Source: Paenibacillus sp. GM2 (GTDB lineage: Bacteria; Bacillota; Bacilli; Paenibacillales; Paenibacillaceae). Taken from it: 64,000 bases of DNA. This document shows, piece after piece, positions 37,463 through 45,863 of the stretch. A program made the translations under genes and the position numbers. Numbering within the stretch: the first letter of the stretch is position 1; each line of letters begins with the position of its first letter. A model generated the notes under the pieces. That model did no database searches, was not told the DNA's origin, and saw nothing but the letters and a program-made list of their open reading frames with translations. Location: NCBI RefSeq assembly GCF_900069005.2, contig NZ_LN831276.1, forward strand, positions 149,874-213,873. Direction: 5' to 3'.

Positions 37463-37567
37463 TCGCATCAAATTTAGTACGGATTAAGCGAATAGTGTGT
37501 GTTATTCGGCAGGGCGTAGTCTTTCAACCAACTTTATATTTATGACGGCCAGGTACGTTAGATATTA

Positions 37568-37715
37568 GTCAGTCAAAAGTTCATCTCGAAAAATCATAGC
37601 CCAGAAAAATGACAGCCCAATTAGGCTATGACCTGTAACCTTAGGTTCTCCCCATAAGGAGGGCAGCGGATTCGCTGGCTTCTTAGACCTCAGAACCTAA
37701 GAACTTTTGACTGAC
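37568..37715. repeat. 148-bp element with 15-bp terminal inverted repeats
   Basis: GTCAGTCAAAAGTTC (37568-37582) and its perfect reverse complement (37701-37715) bound a 148-bp segment. Inside are nested inverted pairs: TCATAGCC/GGCTATGA (37594/37624), CTTAGGTTCT/AGAACCTAAG (37640/37692) and a small AGCG-GATT-CGCT hairpin (37666-37677). It could be a non-autonomous MITE-like element or a structured RNA. I saw no second copy in the window. Confidence 0.7.
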
Positions 37716-37831
37716 CCAGCCGTTAGCATTTGCAACCTATTATTTTCGGCTCTATAGTGGCCTACACTTCCGTTAGCTCTCCGGCTTAGCTCTTAGTGCT
37801 CTGTTTCCAACTTCTTTGCCGTTGTGCCTCT

Positions 37832-38160
37832 GCTTCCACACTTCACTTTTACTCTAACCTTTACGCCCCAGCTTCCGCACTTCACTTCTACTCTAACCTT
37901 TGTACCTCTGCTTCCACACTTCACTTCTACTCTAATCGTTGCACATCTGCTTCCACACTCCACTTTTACTCTAGCCGTTGCGCCCCAGCTTCCGCACTTC
38001 ACTTCTACTCTAACCGTTGCACATCTGCTTTCACACTCCACTTCTACTCTAACCGTTGCACATCTGCTTCCACACTTCACTTCTACTCTAACCGTTGCAC
38101 ATCTGCTTCCGCACTTCACTTCTACTCTAGCCGTTGCGCCCCAGCTTCCGCACTTCACTA
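37832..38160. repeat. 39-bp tandem repeat array, eight full copies plus a partial
   Basis: Units start with GCTTCC at 37832 and then every 39 bp (37871, 37910, 37949, 37988, 38027, 38066, 38105, 38144). The core is CTTCACTTCTACTCTAACC-like and varies at a few positions. All frames on both strands stay open because 39 is divisible by three, but there is no ribosome binding site and the predicted proteins are low complexity. I do not call a gene. Confidence 0.92.
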
Positions 38161-38716
38161 ACCTTTGCGCCTTCCAAGATTCTGCACATTAACTTGCTGA
38201 ACTCCAAATGATGCTAACGGAAATCACAGCCCTTATTTCGATGAAATAAGGCTATTTGAATTTCTAACGGAACTAGGGGACGTTATTTGATCCAAAACAA
38301 GGGTTTTTCCTTGGATCTTGCCTGAATAACGCACCTCAGTTCCGTTAGAATCTGCATCCTATTGATTTTAGCCCTATAACGGACTACATTTCCGTTAGAT
38401 CTCCAAATTTAGCTAATGCGCAGTTTCAACACTTTGCATTTGCGCCCCAGCTTCCGCACTTCACTAACCTTTGCGCCTTCCAAGATTCTGCGCATAATTT
38501 GCTGAACTCCAAATACTGCTAACGGAAATCACAGCCCTTATTTCGATGAAATAAGGCTATTTAAATTTCTAACGGAACTAGGGGACGTTATTTGATCCAA
38601 ACCAAGGGTTTTCCCTTGGTTTTTGCCTAAATAACGCACCTCAGTTCCGTTAGAATCTGCATCCTATTGATTTTAGCCCTATAACGGACTACATTTCCGT
38701 TAGATCTCCGAACTTA
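38136..38716. repeat. 306-bp tandem duplication containing the palindromic element
   Basis: The block starting GCGCCCCAGCTTCCGCACTT at 38136 recurs at 38442, an offset of 306 bp. The similarity runs through the element and into TCCGTTAGATCTCC. The duplicated unit therefore joins the tail of the 39-bp array to one ABB'A' element. Confidence 0.8.
38215..38702. repeat. Two ABB'A' palindromic elements, TAACGGAA variant
   Basis: Copies are 38215-38397 and 38520-38702, both 183 bp. Half-sites start at 38215 and 38265 and end at 38347 and 38397; the second copy has the same 50/83/50 spacing. All four arms carry TAACGGAA rather than TAACGAAA. A and A' share GGAAAT while B and B' share GGAACT, as expected if A pairs with A' and B with B'. 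Confidence 0.9.
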
Positions 38717-39112
38717 GATCTCCCAACTTAGCTCTTCGTACGTAGAATACGTAGAACACGTAGAGCTAGCCTTTCGGCCGACCACCATTCCTTAAAAGCG
38801 ACTATCCCGCTAAAAGGCGCGTTAGCGTAAGGCTCCTTACTTATTAATGCGTGATTGCAAATACTTGCAATTACATGAAGCTTTTTTTAACCACTTCGAA
38901 GTATCCAGCTTAGTTTGCTAATCATCACACATCATCGTCCATACTCCATAAACCATGATCTTAGCTTCCGGCTCTCTAGCATCACAGTAAATTTCCCAGA
39001 CTTCATCCCCAAAACAAGGGATTATTTGAGAGGATTCTACTATATCTTCAAAAAAAACAACCCCAGCCCAATTCCCCGACTGTACGTTGTCCTCTACTAT
39101 TAATTCGTTAAG
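38703..39112. other. Gap with short repeats, no gene seen
   Basis: This gap contains three ACGTAGAA-like 9-bp units near 38740-38765 and AT-rich sequence after that. I see no convincing gene, and no strong terminator for the fucosidase gene that ends at 39113. Confidence 0.45.
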
Positions 39113-41422
39113 TTATTGCAGGTTCAAACGGCTATCCAGGCGGTACAAACCACCCGGCTCAGCGTCAAGTCTGACTTGGTATTCTCCGAACCGGATAACT
39201 ACGGGAGATGTGGAAAAAGTACGTACCACAGCTTCCGTTAACAGCCCCTTCTCCCAGGCCATATCGATCTCCACATTTCCTATGGCGCGAAATCCCTGTA
39301 CGGAGCCGGTCTGCCAAGCCTGTGGCAAAGCCGGAAGCAAGTGAATAACACCCGTATGACTCTGCAGCAGCATCTCGGCAATAGCGGCCGTACCGCCAAA
39401 GTTCCCGTCAATGACGAAAATATTGGACTCTGCGCCAGCGATTCCTGGCTTGGAGTACGTAAGCAGATTATCGAAGCATAACTCTCCAACTAAATGAGAG
39501 ATATGATGGTATGCCCTCTCTCCATCGTGAAGACGAGCGAAGTTCAAACCGAATAATGCTGCCGTAAATTCAATATCCTCCAATTCATCCTGCAGCATTC
39601 GGTTCTCTAAACTGACTCTGGCTGCTTTTGACCATTCCGGCGTTCCTTCCGGCGTGATCTGGCTGCTTGGATACAATGCATACAGATGTGACAGATGGCG
39701 GTGCTCAGGCTGGGCTTCTTCATAATCCTCAAGCCATTCCTGAAGCTGCCCCTTTCCGCCGACCTGAAGTGGCGGCAGCTTGGCTATAGCTTCCTTCCAA
39801 CGCTGCTGCAGCATATCATCTATCTGCAGCAATCCGGCCGCTTGCAGACAGAAGGTAAACAAATCCCTGACCAGTGCCTGATCTAATGTGGGGCCCATGG
39901 ATAATTGCTGGACTCCCTGGCTTCGGTCCACCCCATAGAAATGATTCTCCGGCGAATTCGACGGCCCTGTCACCAGCCAACCGTAATCAGGATGTACTGT
40001 CATGTAATCCAGAAAGAAAGCTGCCGCATCCTTGAGTACAGGATAAGCCGCTTGCCTCAGAAATTGAATGTCCTGATTAAATTCATAATGCTCAATCATT
40101 TGCCGGGCAATCCAAAGTCCGCCCGTTACATTTAACCCCCAGGATGTCTCCCAACCCGGAGCCGTAAACCCCCAAGCATTTGAGAATACATGAGCCACCC
40201 AGCCCTCGCAGCCGTAAAAATCCTCTGCCGTTGTCCGCCCAGCTTGTGCAAGGCTCTGGATATACCGCATTAAAGGGAGATGGCTTTCGGCCAGATTCGT
40301 TACTTCCGTCGGGAAATAATTCATCTCTGTATTAATATCAAGATGGTAATCACAGCTCCAGCCCATACGGCAAGCTTCACCATCATTCCAAATGCCTTGC
40401 AAATGCATCGGCAGCGGTGAACTTGCACGCGATCCCGAAATGGTTAAATAACGTCCATATTGCAGAAATAAAGCAAACAGTTGTGGATCTCGGTCTTGCC
40501 CCTCTCTGAACATACGAATTCGTTCATCCGTGGGAAGAGTCGCCTGTTCCGATAAACCCAATTGAATTTTTACTTTGTCGTACTGGCCGCGATAATCTGC
40601 AACATGCTCCTCCCGGAGCTGGTCATATCCTTTGACAAGTGCGGTTTCCAACCGCTGCTCAGGAATCTCATGCCAGCGATCCCCCGCTTGATAATCCGTA
40701 CCCACAGCAAAATAAATCCAGGCTTCATCCGCATCGGAAACAACAAGCTTATCCGCATGACTGTACACTGCGCCACCGGAAGCTTGGACATGCACAAGAC
40801 CTTGACTGCGTACCCCACAGGTTCCGTCACTATGCACCTTCTCCAGCGCACAACTCTTAAAATGGAGGGTCTGACTGGCAGTTTCTATCTCAAAAGCTTC
40901 TGTACTGCCTTCTATACCAAGTGTGAAGGATACCATGCCTGGACGATCCGCCCATATTCGAGATGCAACAATATCGCCAGCTTGCGTCGCGAATACTTCA
41001 CGATTCACTACTGCCCCATCGAGCTGATAAGAGACTCTTGAAATGGCTTGATCAAGCAGCAGTTCCCGGATAAAGTCGGTCACCGTTCCGGTAGCCTTAT
41101 AAGCAAATTTCAATTCACACAGCGGCAAATTCGTTCCAAAGTTAGGTTTCTGCGGCTGCAGCAGCTCCTTCGCCAGCCGATCTCCTTCGGCAAAATTTCC
41201 GGAGAAGAAATGCTGCCGTATTCTCTCTAAATCGGCCTTCCCTTTAAAAGCAGATACAACCCGCTCCGGGCGACCTGACCAATATGTAACCTCGGTCATG
41301 CTCCAGCTTTCCCGCTCGATTCCGCCACAAATAACCGCTCCGATTCTTCCATTGCCTATCGGTAATCCTTGCGACCAATGGGCAGCCGGATGATCGTACC
41401 ATAACTTACATTCATTCATCAT
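39113..41422 (-). CDS. GH95 alpha-L-fucosidase-like glycosidase
   Basis: This protein of about 769 residues matches glycoside hydrolase family 95 over its full length. It starts LWYDHPAAHWSQGLPIGNGRIGAVICGG and continues with LQGIWNDGEACRMGWSCDYHLDINTEMNYF, LVTGPSNSPENHF, QPEHRHLSHLYALYPSSQI and FVIDGNFGGTAAIAEMLLQSH. The NINTEMNY-like, SPEN and DGNFG blocks hold the catalytic residues described for this inverting family. There is no signal peptide, so it acts inside the cell. The ATG at 41422 has AGGAGAG upstream; the in-frame ATG at 41446 does not. The AraC gene is divergent. Substrates would be alpha-L-fucosides or L-galactosides. Confidence 0.9.
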   Translation of the reverse strand: MMNECKLWYDHPAAHWSQGLPIGNGRIGAVICGGIERESWSMTEVTYWSGRPERVVSAFKGKADLERIRQHFFSGNFAEGDRLAKELLQPQKPNFGTNLPLCELKFAYKATGTVTDFIRELLLDQAISRVSYQLDGAVVNREVFATQAGDIVASRIWADRPGMVSFTLGIEGSTEAFEIETASQTLHFKSCALEKVHSDGTCGVRSQGLVHVQASGGAVYSHADKLVVSDADEAWIYFAVGTDYQAGDRWHEIPEQRLETALVKGYDQLREEHVADYRGQYDKVKIQLGLSEQATLPTDERIRMFREGQDRDPQLFALFLQYGRYLTISGSRASSPLPMHLQGIWNDGEACRMGWSCDYHLDINTEMNYFPTEVTNLAESHLPLMRYIQSLAQAGRTTAEDFYGCEGWVAHVFSNAWGFTAPGWETSWGLNVTGGLWIARQMIEHYEFNQDIQFLRQAAYPVLKDAAAFFLDYMTVHPDYGWLVTGPSNSPENHFYGVDRSQGVQQLSMGPTLDQALVRDLFTFCLQAAGLLQIDDMLQQRWKEAIAKLPPLQVGGKGQLQEWLEDYEEAQPEHRHLSHLYALYPSSQITPEGTPEWSKAARVSLENRMLQDELEDIEFTAALFGLNFARLHDGERAYHHISHLVGELCFDNLLTYSKPGIAGAESNIFVIDGNFGGTAAIAEMLLQSHTGVIHLLPALPQAWQTGSVQGFRAIGNVEIDMAWEKGLLTEAVVRTFSTSPVVIRFGEYQVRLDAEPGGLYRLDSRLNLQ

Positions 41423-41622
41423 CGCTTTTAACTCTCCTGAATCCATTTTTTATCGAAAATCTGTTTTTATTTGATATTTCATCCGCTATTCCAAGCCTTG
41501 TTCTTGTTGCAAATATTATTTATAGAGTATCATTGGTATGATCTATTGTATTTGCACAACCATTCATTAATTTGATAAATTATCCGCTAATCTTCGTAAT
41601 AGGATCAAAGGGGATATTACCA

Positions 41623-42555
41623 TTGAAATCATTAAAAGAGCTGACTCCTTATGTAGGCGATGTGATGACTTATTTATATGATGGCAGTTCCAATGAACGG
41701 CTTCGCTCCTGCAGCGTATTCGCCTTTCATTTGTTCACAGACGGGCCGGGAAAGATGGAAGTCGACGGGCTGATTTATCCGATAGATAAGCAGACCCTGG
41801 TGTTTCTCCGTCCAGGTCAAAAACATGCCTTTCATATTTCCTCGGATCATCCCTTATCTTCCTACAATATTTATTTTGATCTGTGGGATACAACTCAGCC
41901 GCGTTCTTTAAACCGCTCGTTTGCTTATGCGCCTGAACGGCTGCATGAGAGCCTTCTCTCGTCAGTTCTCCCGTGCAGCGAACTGGATCAACTGCCTAGC
42001 GTGTTCTCATTGCAGTCCTATCCTATGCTTCTTGACCTGTTCACCACGGTTGTGAACACCTTCAGCGCATCCCGTTACTATTCAAATGAAGCGGCAAACA
42101 GCCTGCTCTATGCCTGGATATTGAACTGGTATAGTGCGCTTCATTCCTATCAACTTTCTGATTATCGGATTATCCGTCTGCTATCACATTTGAATAAGCA
42201 TCCGGATCAGAGAGGATCGGTGGAAGCCTGGGCCTTGTTCTGCGGACTCAAACGCACTTATTTCCATGAGCTGTTTCTCCGTGAGACCGGGATGACACCA
42301 AGAGCTTATCACCATAAACTGCGTATGCAGCGAGCATCCCAGCTGCTCATTGAGAGCGAATTGAGCATAACCTCCATTGCTGAAAGGCTAGGATATGTGT
42401 CTATCCATCCGTTTACAAGACATTTCAGCGCATACTACGGTACGAGCCCAAAACGCTACAGGGTGAAACCTGAGAAACATGGACAAGATTTTCCTCATCC
42501 ACTTCCTGCTTTGCCAGACCAGCCTGAAACGCAAAACAGAGATGGCTTCTCATAA
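41623..42555 (+). CDS. AraC-family transcriptional regulator
   Basis: This regulator of about 310 residues has an N-terminal cupin-like domain (FHLFTDGPGKMEVDGLIYPIDKQTLVFLRPGQKHAFHISS) and a C-terminal double helix-turn-helix (CGLKRTYFHELFLRETGMTPRAYHHKLRMQRA, IAERLGYVSIHPFTRHFSAYYGTSPKRY). The start appears to be a TTG at 41623, nine bases after AAAGGGG. It is divergent from the GH95 gene and likely controls it in response to fucose or an oligosaccharide. Confidence 0.88.
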   Translation: MKSLKELTPYVGDVMTYLYDGSSNERLRSCSVFAFHLFTDGPGKMEVDGLIYPIDKQTLVFLRPGQKHAFHISSDHPLSSYNIYFDLWDTTQPRSLNRSFAYAPERLHESLLSSVLPCSELDQLPSVFSLQSYPMLLDLFTTVVNTFSASRYYSNEAANSLLYAWILNWYSALHSYQLSDYRIIRLLSHLNKHPDQRGSVEAWALFCGLKRTYFHELFLRETGMTPRAYHHKLRMQRASQLLIESELSITSIAERLGYVSIHPFTRHFSAYYGTSPKRYRVKPEKHGQDFPHPLPALPDQPETQNRDGFS

Positions 42556-42580
42556 AACAGAGGCCATCTCTTTGGGTTTT
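42538..42580 (+). terminator. Terminator of the AraC gene
   Basis: AGAGATGGC and GCCATCTCT form a 9-bp stem followed by TTGGGTTTT. It overlaps the stop codon and may also act on the convergent sugar-acid operon. Confidence 0.7.
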
Positions 42581-42613
42581 GATCATGCATAAATTTAGTC
42601 TGAGGAAGCATGA

Positions 42614-43516
42614 TTAATCAAGCAGTTCTGCTTCCTGCATGTATTTCTTCATATAATCCAGCAATCCGTCCTCACTTCGCAGACTCGGTTTGACTGGATT
42701 ACCGACATCCAGCCCAAGTATATTCGCCATGTCCTTGGTCGCAGCCGGGAAGCCCGCTTTGTCCTGGGATATCCTTACCGGATTTAACCTGAATTGCGCC
42801 TCCAAGGCGCCCTCCAAGTCCCCTGCAACGAATTTGGTATATATCGACGTTACAAGCGGAGCAAACATATTCGCCGTCGAACAGACACTTCCTACGGTTC
42901 CCGTACATAACCCGGCATATACTAACGTATCCTTGCCAGCCAGAACTTTAAAGCCGATATCTCGGGTCCGCCTGATATACTCGCTTAATAGGGTAAAATC
43001 ACCGCTTGAATCTTTGATTCCCACAATGTTCTCCACATTACGCGCTAAACTCTCTACCAGATCAGCGGACATGGAGTAGCCGATTCTTCCGGGATTATTA
43101 TAGAGCAGTACCGGCGTATCGGGGATTGCCTCCGCGACGGTCTTAAAATGAATAAACAGTTCTTCGGAGCTAGGTTTGATAAACATCGGCGGCAGAATGG
43201 AGACTCCATCGGCTCCCGTAGCTTCAGCCATTTTGGCCAGGCGCACTGCATTTCGGGTACGGATCGCTCCGATTCCGAAAAATACCGGGACAAGCTCATG
43301 TGACTGCTCCAGGATCACTTCCAATCCCCGCTGAAGTTCATTCTCCTCAAACATATAAAACTCCCCGTTGCTCCCAAAAGCAAGGATACCGTGGACACCT
43401 CCTTCTATGACATGGTCCACCATAAAACGCAGCCTGGTTTCATCCAGTCTCTCGTCTTTGTCTACCGGGGTGACAATCGGAACAATGATTCCTTTGATCG
43501 GGTCAGTATTAAGCAT
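42614..43516 (-). CDS. DapA/NanA-family aldolase or dehydratase
   Basis: This 300-residue TIM-barrel enzyme belongs to the dihydrodipicolinate synthase/N-acetylneuraminate lyase family: GIIVPIVTPVDKDERLD, FGSNGEFYM, the Tyr-containing VLLYNNPGRIGYS and Schiff-base Lys168 in GIKDSSGD. In this operon, with a GarR-like reductase, a sugar-acid porter and a mannonate dehydratase-like enzyme, it more likely cleaves or dehydrates a 2-keto-3-deoxy sugar acid than makes dihydrodipicolinate. It is the last gene of the operon. Confidence 0.88.
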   Translation of the reverse strand: MLNTDPIKGIIVPIVTPVDKDERLDETRLRFMVDHVIEGGVHGILAFGSNGEFYMFEENELQRGLEVILEQSHELVPVFFGIGAIRTRNAVRLAKMAEATGADGVSILPPMFIKPSSEELFIHFKTVAEAIPDTPVLLYNNPGRIGYSMSADLVESLARNVENIVGIKDSSGDFTLLSEYIRRTRDIGFKVLAGKDTLVYAGLCTGTVGSVCSTANMFAPLVTSIYTKFVAGDLEGALEAQFRLNPVRISQDKAGFPAATKDMANILGLDVGNPVKPSLRSEDGLLDYMKKYMQEAELLD

Positions 43517-43559
43517 TTTATTCTCCTATCCGTTTATAAGGAAGTCAGGGCACAGACCT

Positions 43560-44441
43560 CTATTCAATCGTCAAATTGTTTATTTTCTCGTAATACTTGG
43601 CGATGCTGGCATGGTCGTCCTTTTCATGTCCATCCACCTTAAGAGCCTGTAGAATCTCCATAATTTGCGAGGTTAACGGAAGAGATGCATGGATGGAATG
43701 AGAGGTATCCAGAGCGTTTTGCAAATCTTTAATATGCAGCTCAATTCTAAATCCAGGGTTGAAATTTCTCGATAAAATCATAGGGACCTTCGCATTCATT
43801 ACCGTACTTCCGGCGAGTCCTCCCCGGATCGCCTCAAAGACCAGTTGGGGATCTACCCCAGCTTTCTTGGACAAAGCCATCGCTTCACTGACTGCTGCGA
43901 TATTCAAAGCAACGATAATCTGATTGGCCAGCTTTGTAATATTGCCTGCGCCTACATCACCGACATAGGTTACCGATCCGGCCATAGACATCAATAAATC
44001 ATAATATTTATCGAAAACCTCTTTTTTGCCGCCAACCATAACAGCTATTGTTCCGTCAATGGCCTTGGGTTCTCCTCCGGAAACAGGCGCATCCAAAAAC
44101 TCAACGCCCAGCTCTGCTAATTGCTGTGAAAATTCCCGACTTGCAACGGGAGATATGGAACTCATATCAATGACAGCTTTATCCTTAGACAAACCTTCTG
44201 CTATGCCGTTTTTAGAAAATAAAGCATTTTCAACATTGGGCGAATTGGGCAACATCGTAATAATTACGTCCGACTGTTCCGCTGTCTTCTTGCCGTCCGA
44301 CGCTTTTTTCGCCCCCAACTTCACCAGTTCCTCCATGTTCTTCTCATGGATATCAAATACCGTGAGCTCATAACCTGCATTCAGGATGTTTTTTGCCATC
44401 GGCTTGCCCATAATTCCCAATCCAATAAAACCAACTTTCAT
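43560..44441 (-). CDS. garR: Tartronate semialdehyde reductase-like (GarR/3-HIBDH family)
   Basis: This enzyme of about 293 residues belongs to the beta-hydroxyacid dehydrogenase family: N-terminal Rossmann GFIGLGIMGKPMAKNILNAGY, the substrate motif DAPVSGGEPKAIDGT and the Lys-containing GNITKLANQIIVALNIAA. It would reduce tartronate semialdehyde to glycerate (or act on a related acid) with NAD(P)H. The ATG at 44441 has GGGGAG upstream. The GarR label rests on operon context and is not certain; 3-hydroxyisobutyrate dehydrogenase is the main alternative. Confidence 0.85.
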   Translation of the reverse strand: MKVGFIGLGIMGKPMAKNILNAGYELTVFDIHEKNMEELVKLGAKKASDGKKTAEQSDVIITMLPNSPNVENALFSKNGIAEGLSKDKAVIDMSSISPVASREFSQQLAELGVEFLDAPVSGGEPKAIDGTIAVMVGGKKEVFDKYYDLLMSMAGSVTYVGDVGAGNITKLANQIIVALNIAAVSEAMALSKKAGVDPQLVFEAIRGGLAGSTVMNAKVPMILSRNFNPGFRIELHIKDLQNALDTSHSIHASLPLTSQIMEILQALKVDGHEKDDHASIAKYYEKINNLTIE

Positions 44442-44478
44442 TCCTTTACTCCCCTTCCAAATTGAATTTATTGTACTT

Positions 44479-45822
44479 CTATCTTTCTTCGGGCAGCTCG
44501 ATCCGCTGCGGGTTATTAACAATAAAGATATAAGACAATGCACCAACTAACAGGACGGCGCCAACAAAGGTTAATGCCCCGCTGTAAGAATTCGTCTGGG
44601 CGATAATATAGCCGACCACGATCGGAGTCACAATCCCCGCCGTATTCCCGATGGTATTAAAGATACCCGCGCTCAGGCCGATAAGCTCTTTGGGAGCCAT
44701 ATCCCCAACGAGGGACCAGGTAAGACCGGCCATGCCCTTGGCAAAAAACGCGATGCCCATAACCATAATGACCAGGAAGTGATTTTGCGTAAAATTGGCT
44801 AAGACGATCGTGCTGGACAACAGGAAGCCGATAACGATCGGGACCTTACGGGCCACAGCAAGCGATTTCCCTCTTTTCAGAAGCAGATCGGAAAGAATTC
44901 CGCCGAGAATTCCGCCAACAAAAGCTCCCAAATAAGGCACTGAGGCGGCAAATCCGGTCTGGATCAAGGACATTCCCTTCTCTTTGACCAGATAGGACGG
45001 GAACCAGGTCAGGAAGAACCAGACGATAGTATTTAAGGCATATTGACCAATGTAAATTCCAATCAACTGGCGGTTTGTCAGCAGCAGTTTGATATGACTC
45101 CACTTCACCTTTACCTTCTTGGAATCCGCGTCCGTCAACCCGCCGCCGGCATTAATATAGTCGATCTCCGCCTGATTGACATAGGGATGCTTGGAAGGTT
45201 CATGGATAAATATAAACCAGAGAATCGCTATAATAATGCCAAGTCCACCGGCTAAATAGAAAACATATTCGTAACCGAAGCGTTCCGAGATCCAGGCCAT
45301 TACCGGCGTAAAAAGGGCCAAACCGAAATATTGCGCCGAGTTGTAGATAGATACCGCTCTGCCGCGCTCATCCTGCGGGAACCACATCGTGGTCAATCGG
45401 CTGTTGCCGGGAAATGACGGGGCTTCGCAGAGTCCGACCAAAAACCGTAATATAAACAACGCCACGATCGTGCTGACGAAGCCCTGGTACATCGTAAATG
45501 CGGACCACAGCAGCAGACCTATCCCGTAGACTCTCTTGGCACCAAATCTGTCGAGAAGCCAGCCACCGGGAATATTAAATATGGTATAGGCCCAGTTAAA
45601 GGCAGAGAAGACCAGACCCAACTTCACGGAGTCGATAAGCAGACTCTCCTGCAGCAGCGGGGCCGCAACTCCTAACGCCGAGCGGTCTATATAGTTCACG
45701 ACCGTTACAATAAACAGCATCGCCAGGATCAAATAACGGACATTGCTTCTGCGCGGTGCAGGCACATTCGGAGCGGGGCCATTTTGATTGGCGTATTCGA
45801 CGCTTTCAGAACTCAATTGCAA
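44479..45822 (-). CDS. MFS sugar-acid transporter (ACS family, GudP-like)
   Basis: This 447-residue membrane protein has twelve predicted segments. The signature of the anion:cation symporter family is clear: NYIDRSALGVAAPLLQESL, AFNWAYTIFNIPGGWLLDRFGAKRVYG, LVGLCEAPSFPGNSRLTTMWFPQDERGRAVSIYNS. Close relatives carry glucarate, galactarate, hexuronates or tartrate by proton symport. It follows the dehydratase gene by 41 bp and precedes the reductase gene by 37 bp, so it supplies the operon's sugar-acid substrate. Confidence 0.9.
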   Translation of the reverse strand: MQLSSESVEYANQNGPAPNVPAPRRSNVRYLILAMLFIVTVVNYIDRSALGVAAPLLQESLLIDSVKLGLVFSAFNWAYTIFNIPGGWLLDRFGAKRVYGIGLLLWSAFTMYQGFVSTIVALFILRFLVGLCEAPSFPGNSRLTTMWFPQDERGRAVSIYNSAQYFGLALFTPVMAWISERFGYEYVFYLAGGLGIIIAILWFIFIHEPSKHPYVNQAEIDYINAGGGLTDADSKKVKVKWSHIKLLLTNRQLIGIYIGQYALNTIVWFFLTWFPSYLVKEKGMSLIQTGFAASVPYLGAFVGGILGGILSDLLLKRGKSLAVARKVPIVIGFLLSSTIVLANFTQNHFLVIMVMGIAFFAKGMAGLTWSLVGDMAPKELIGLSAGIFNTIGNTAGIVTPIVVGYIIAQTNSYSGALTFVGAVLLVGALSYIFIVNNPQRIELPEER

Positions 45823-45863
45823 TACCTCCTCTTAAATCGATGGATTTGGCCTGTCAAGGCGAT

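Noticed and set aside
37796-38192. Long overlapping open frames on both strands in the 39-bp array
   Set aside because: They are open only because the unit length is a multiple of three. They have no ribosome binding site, and composition is repetitive on both strands.
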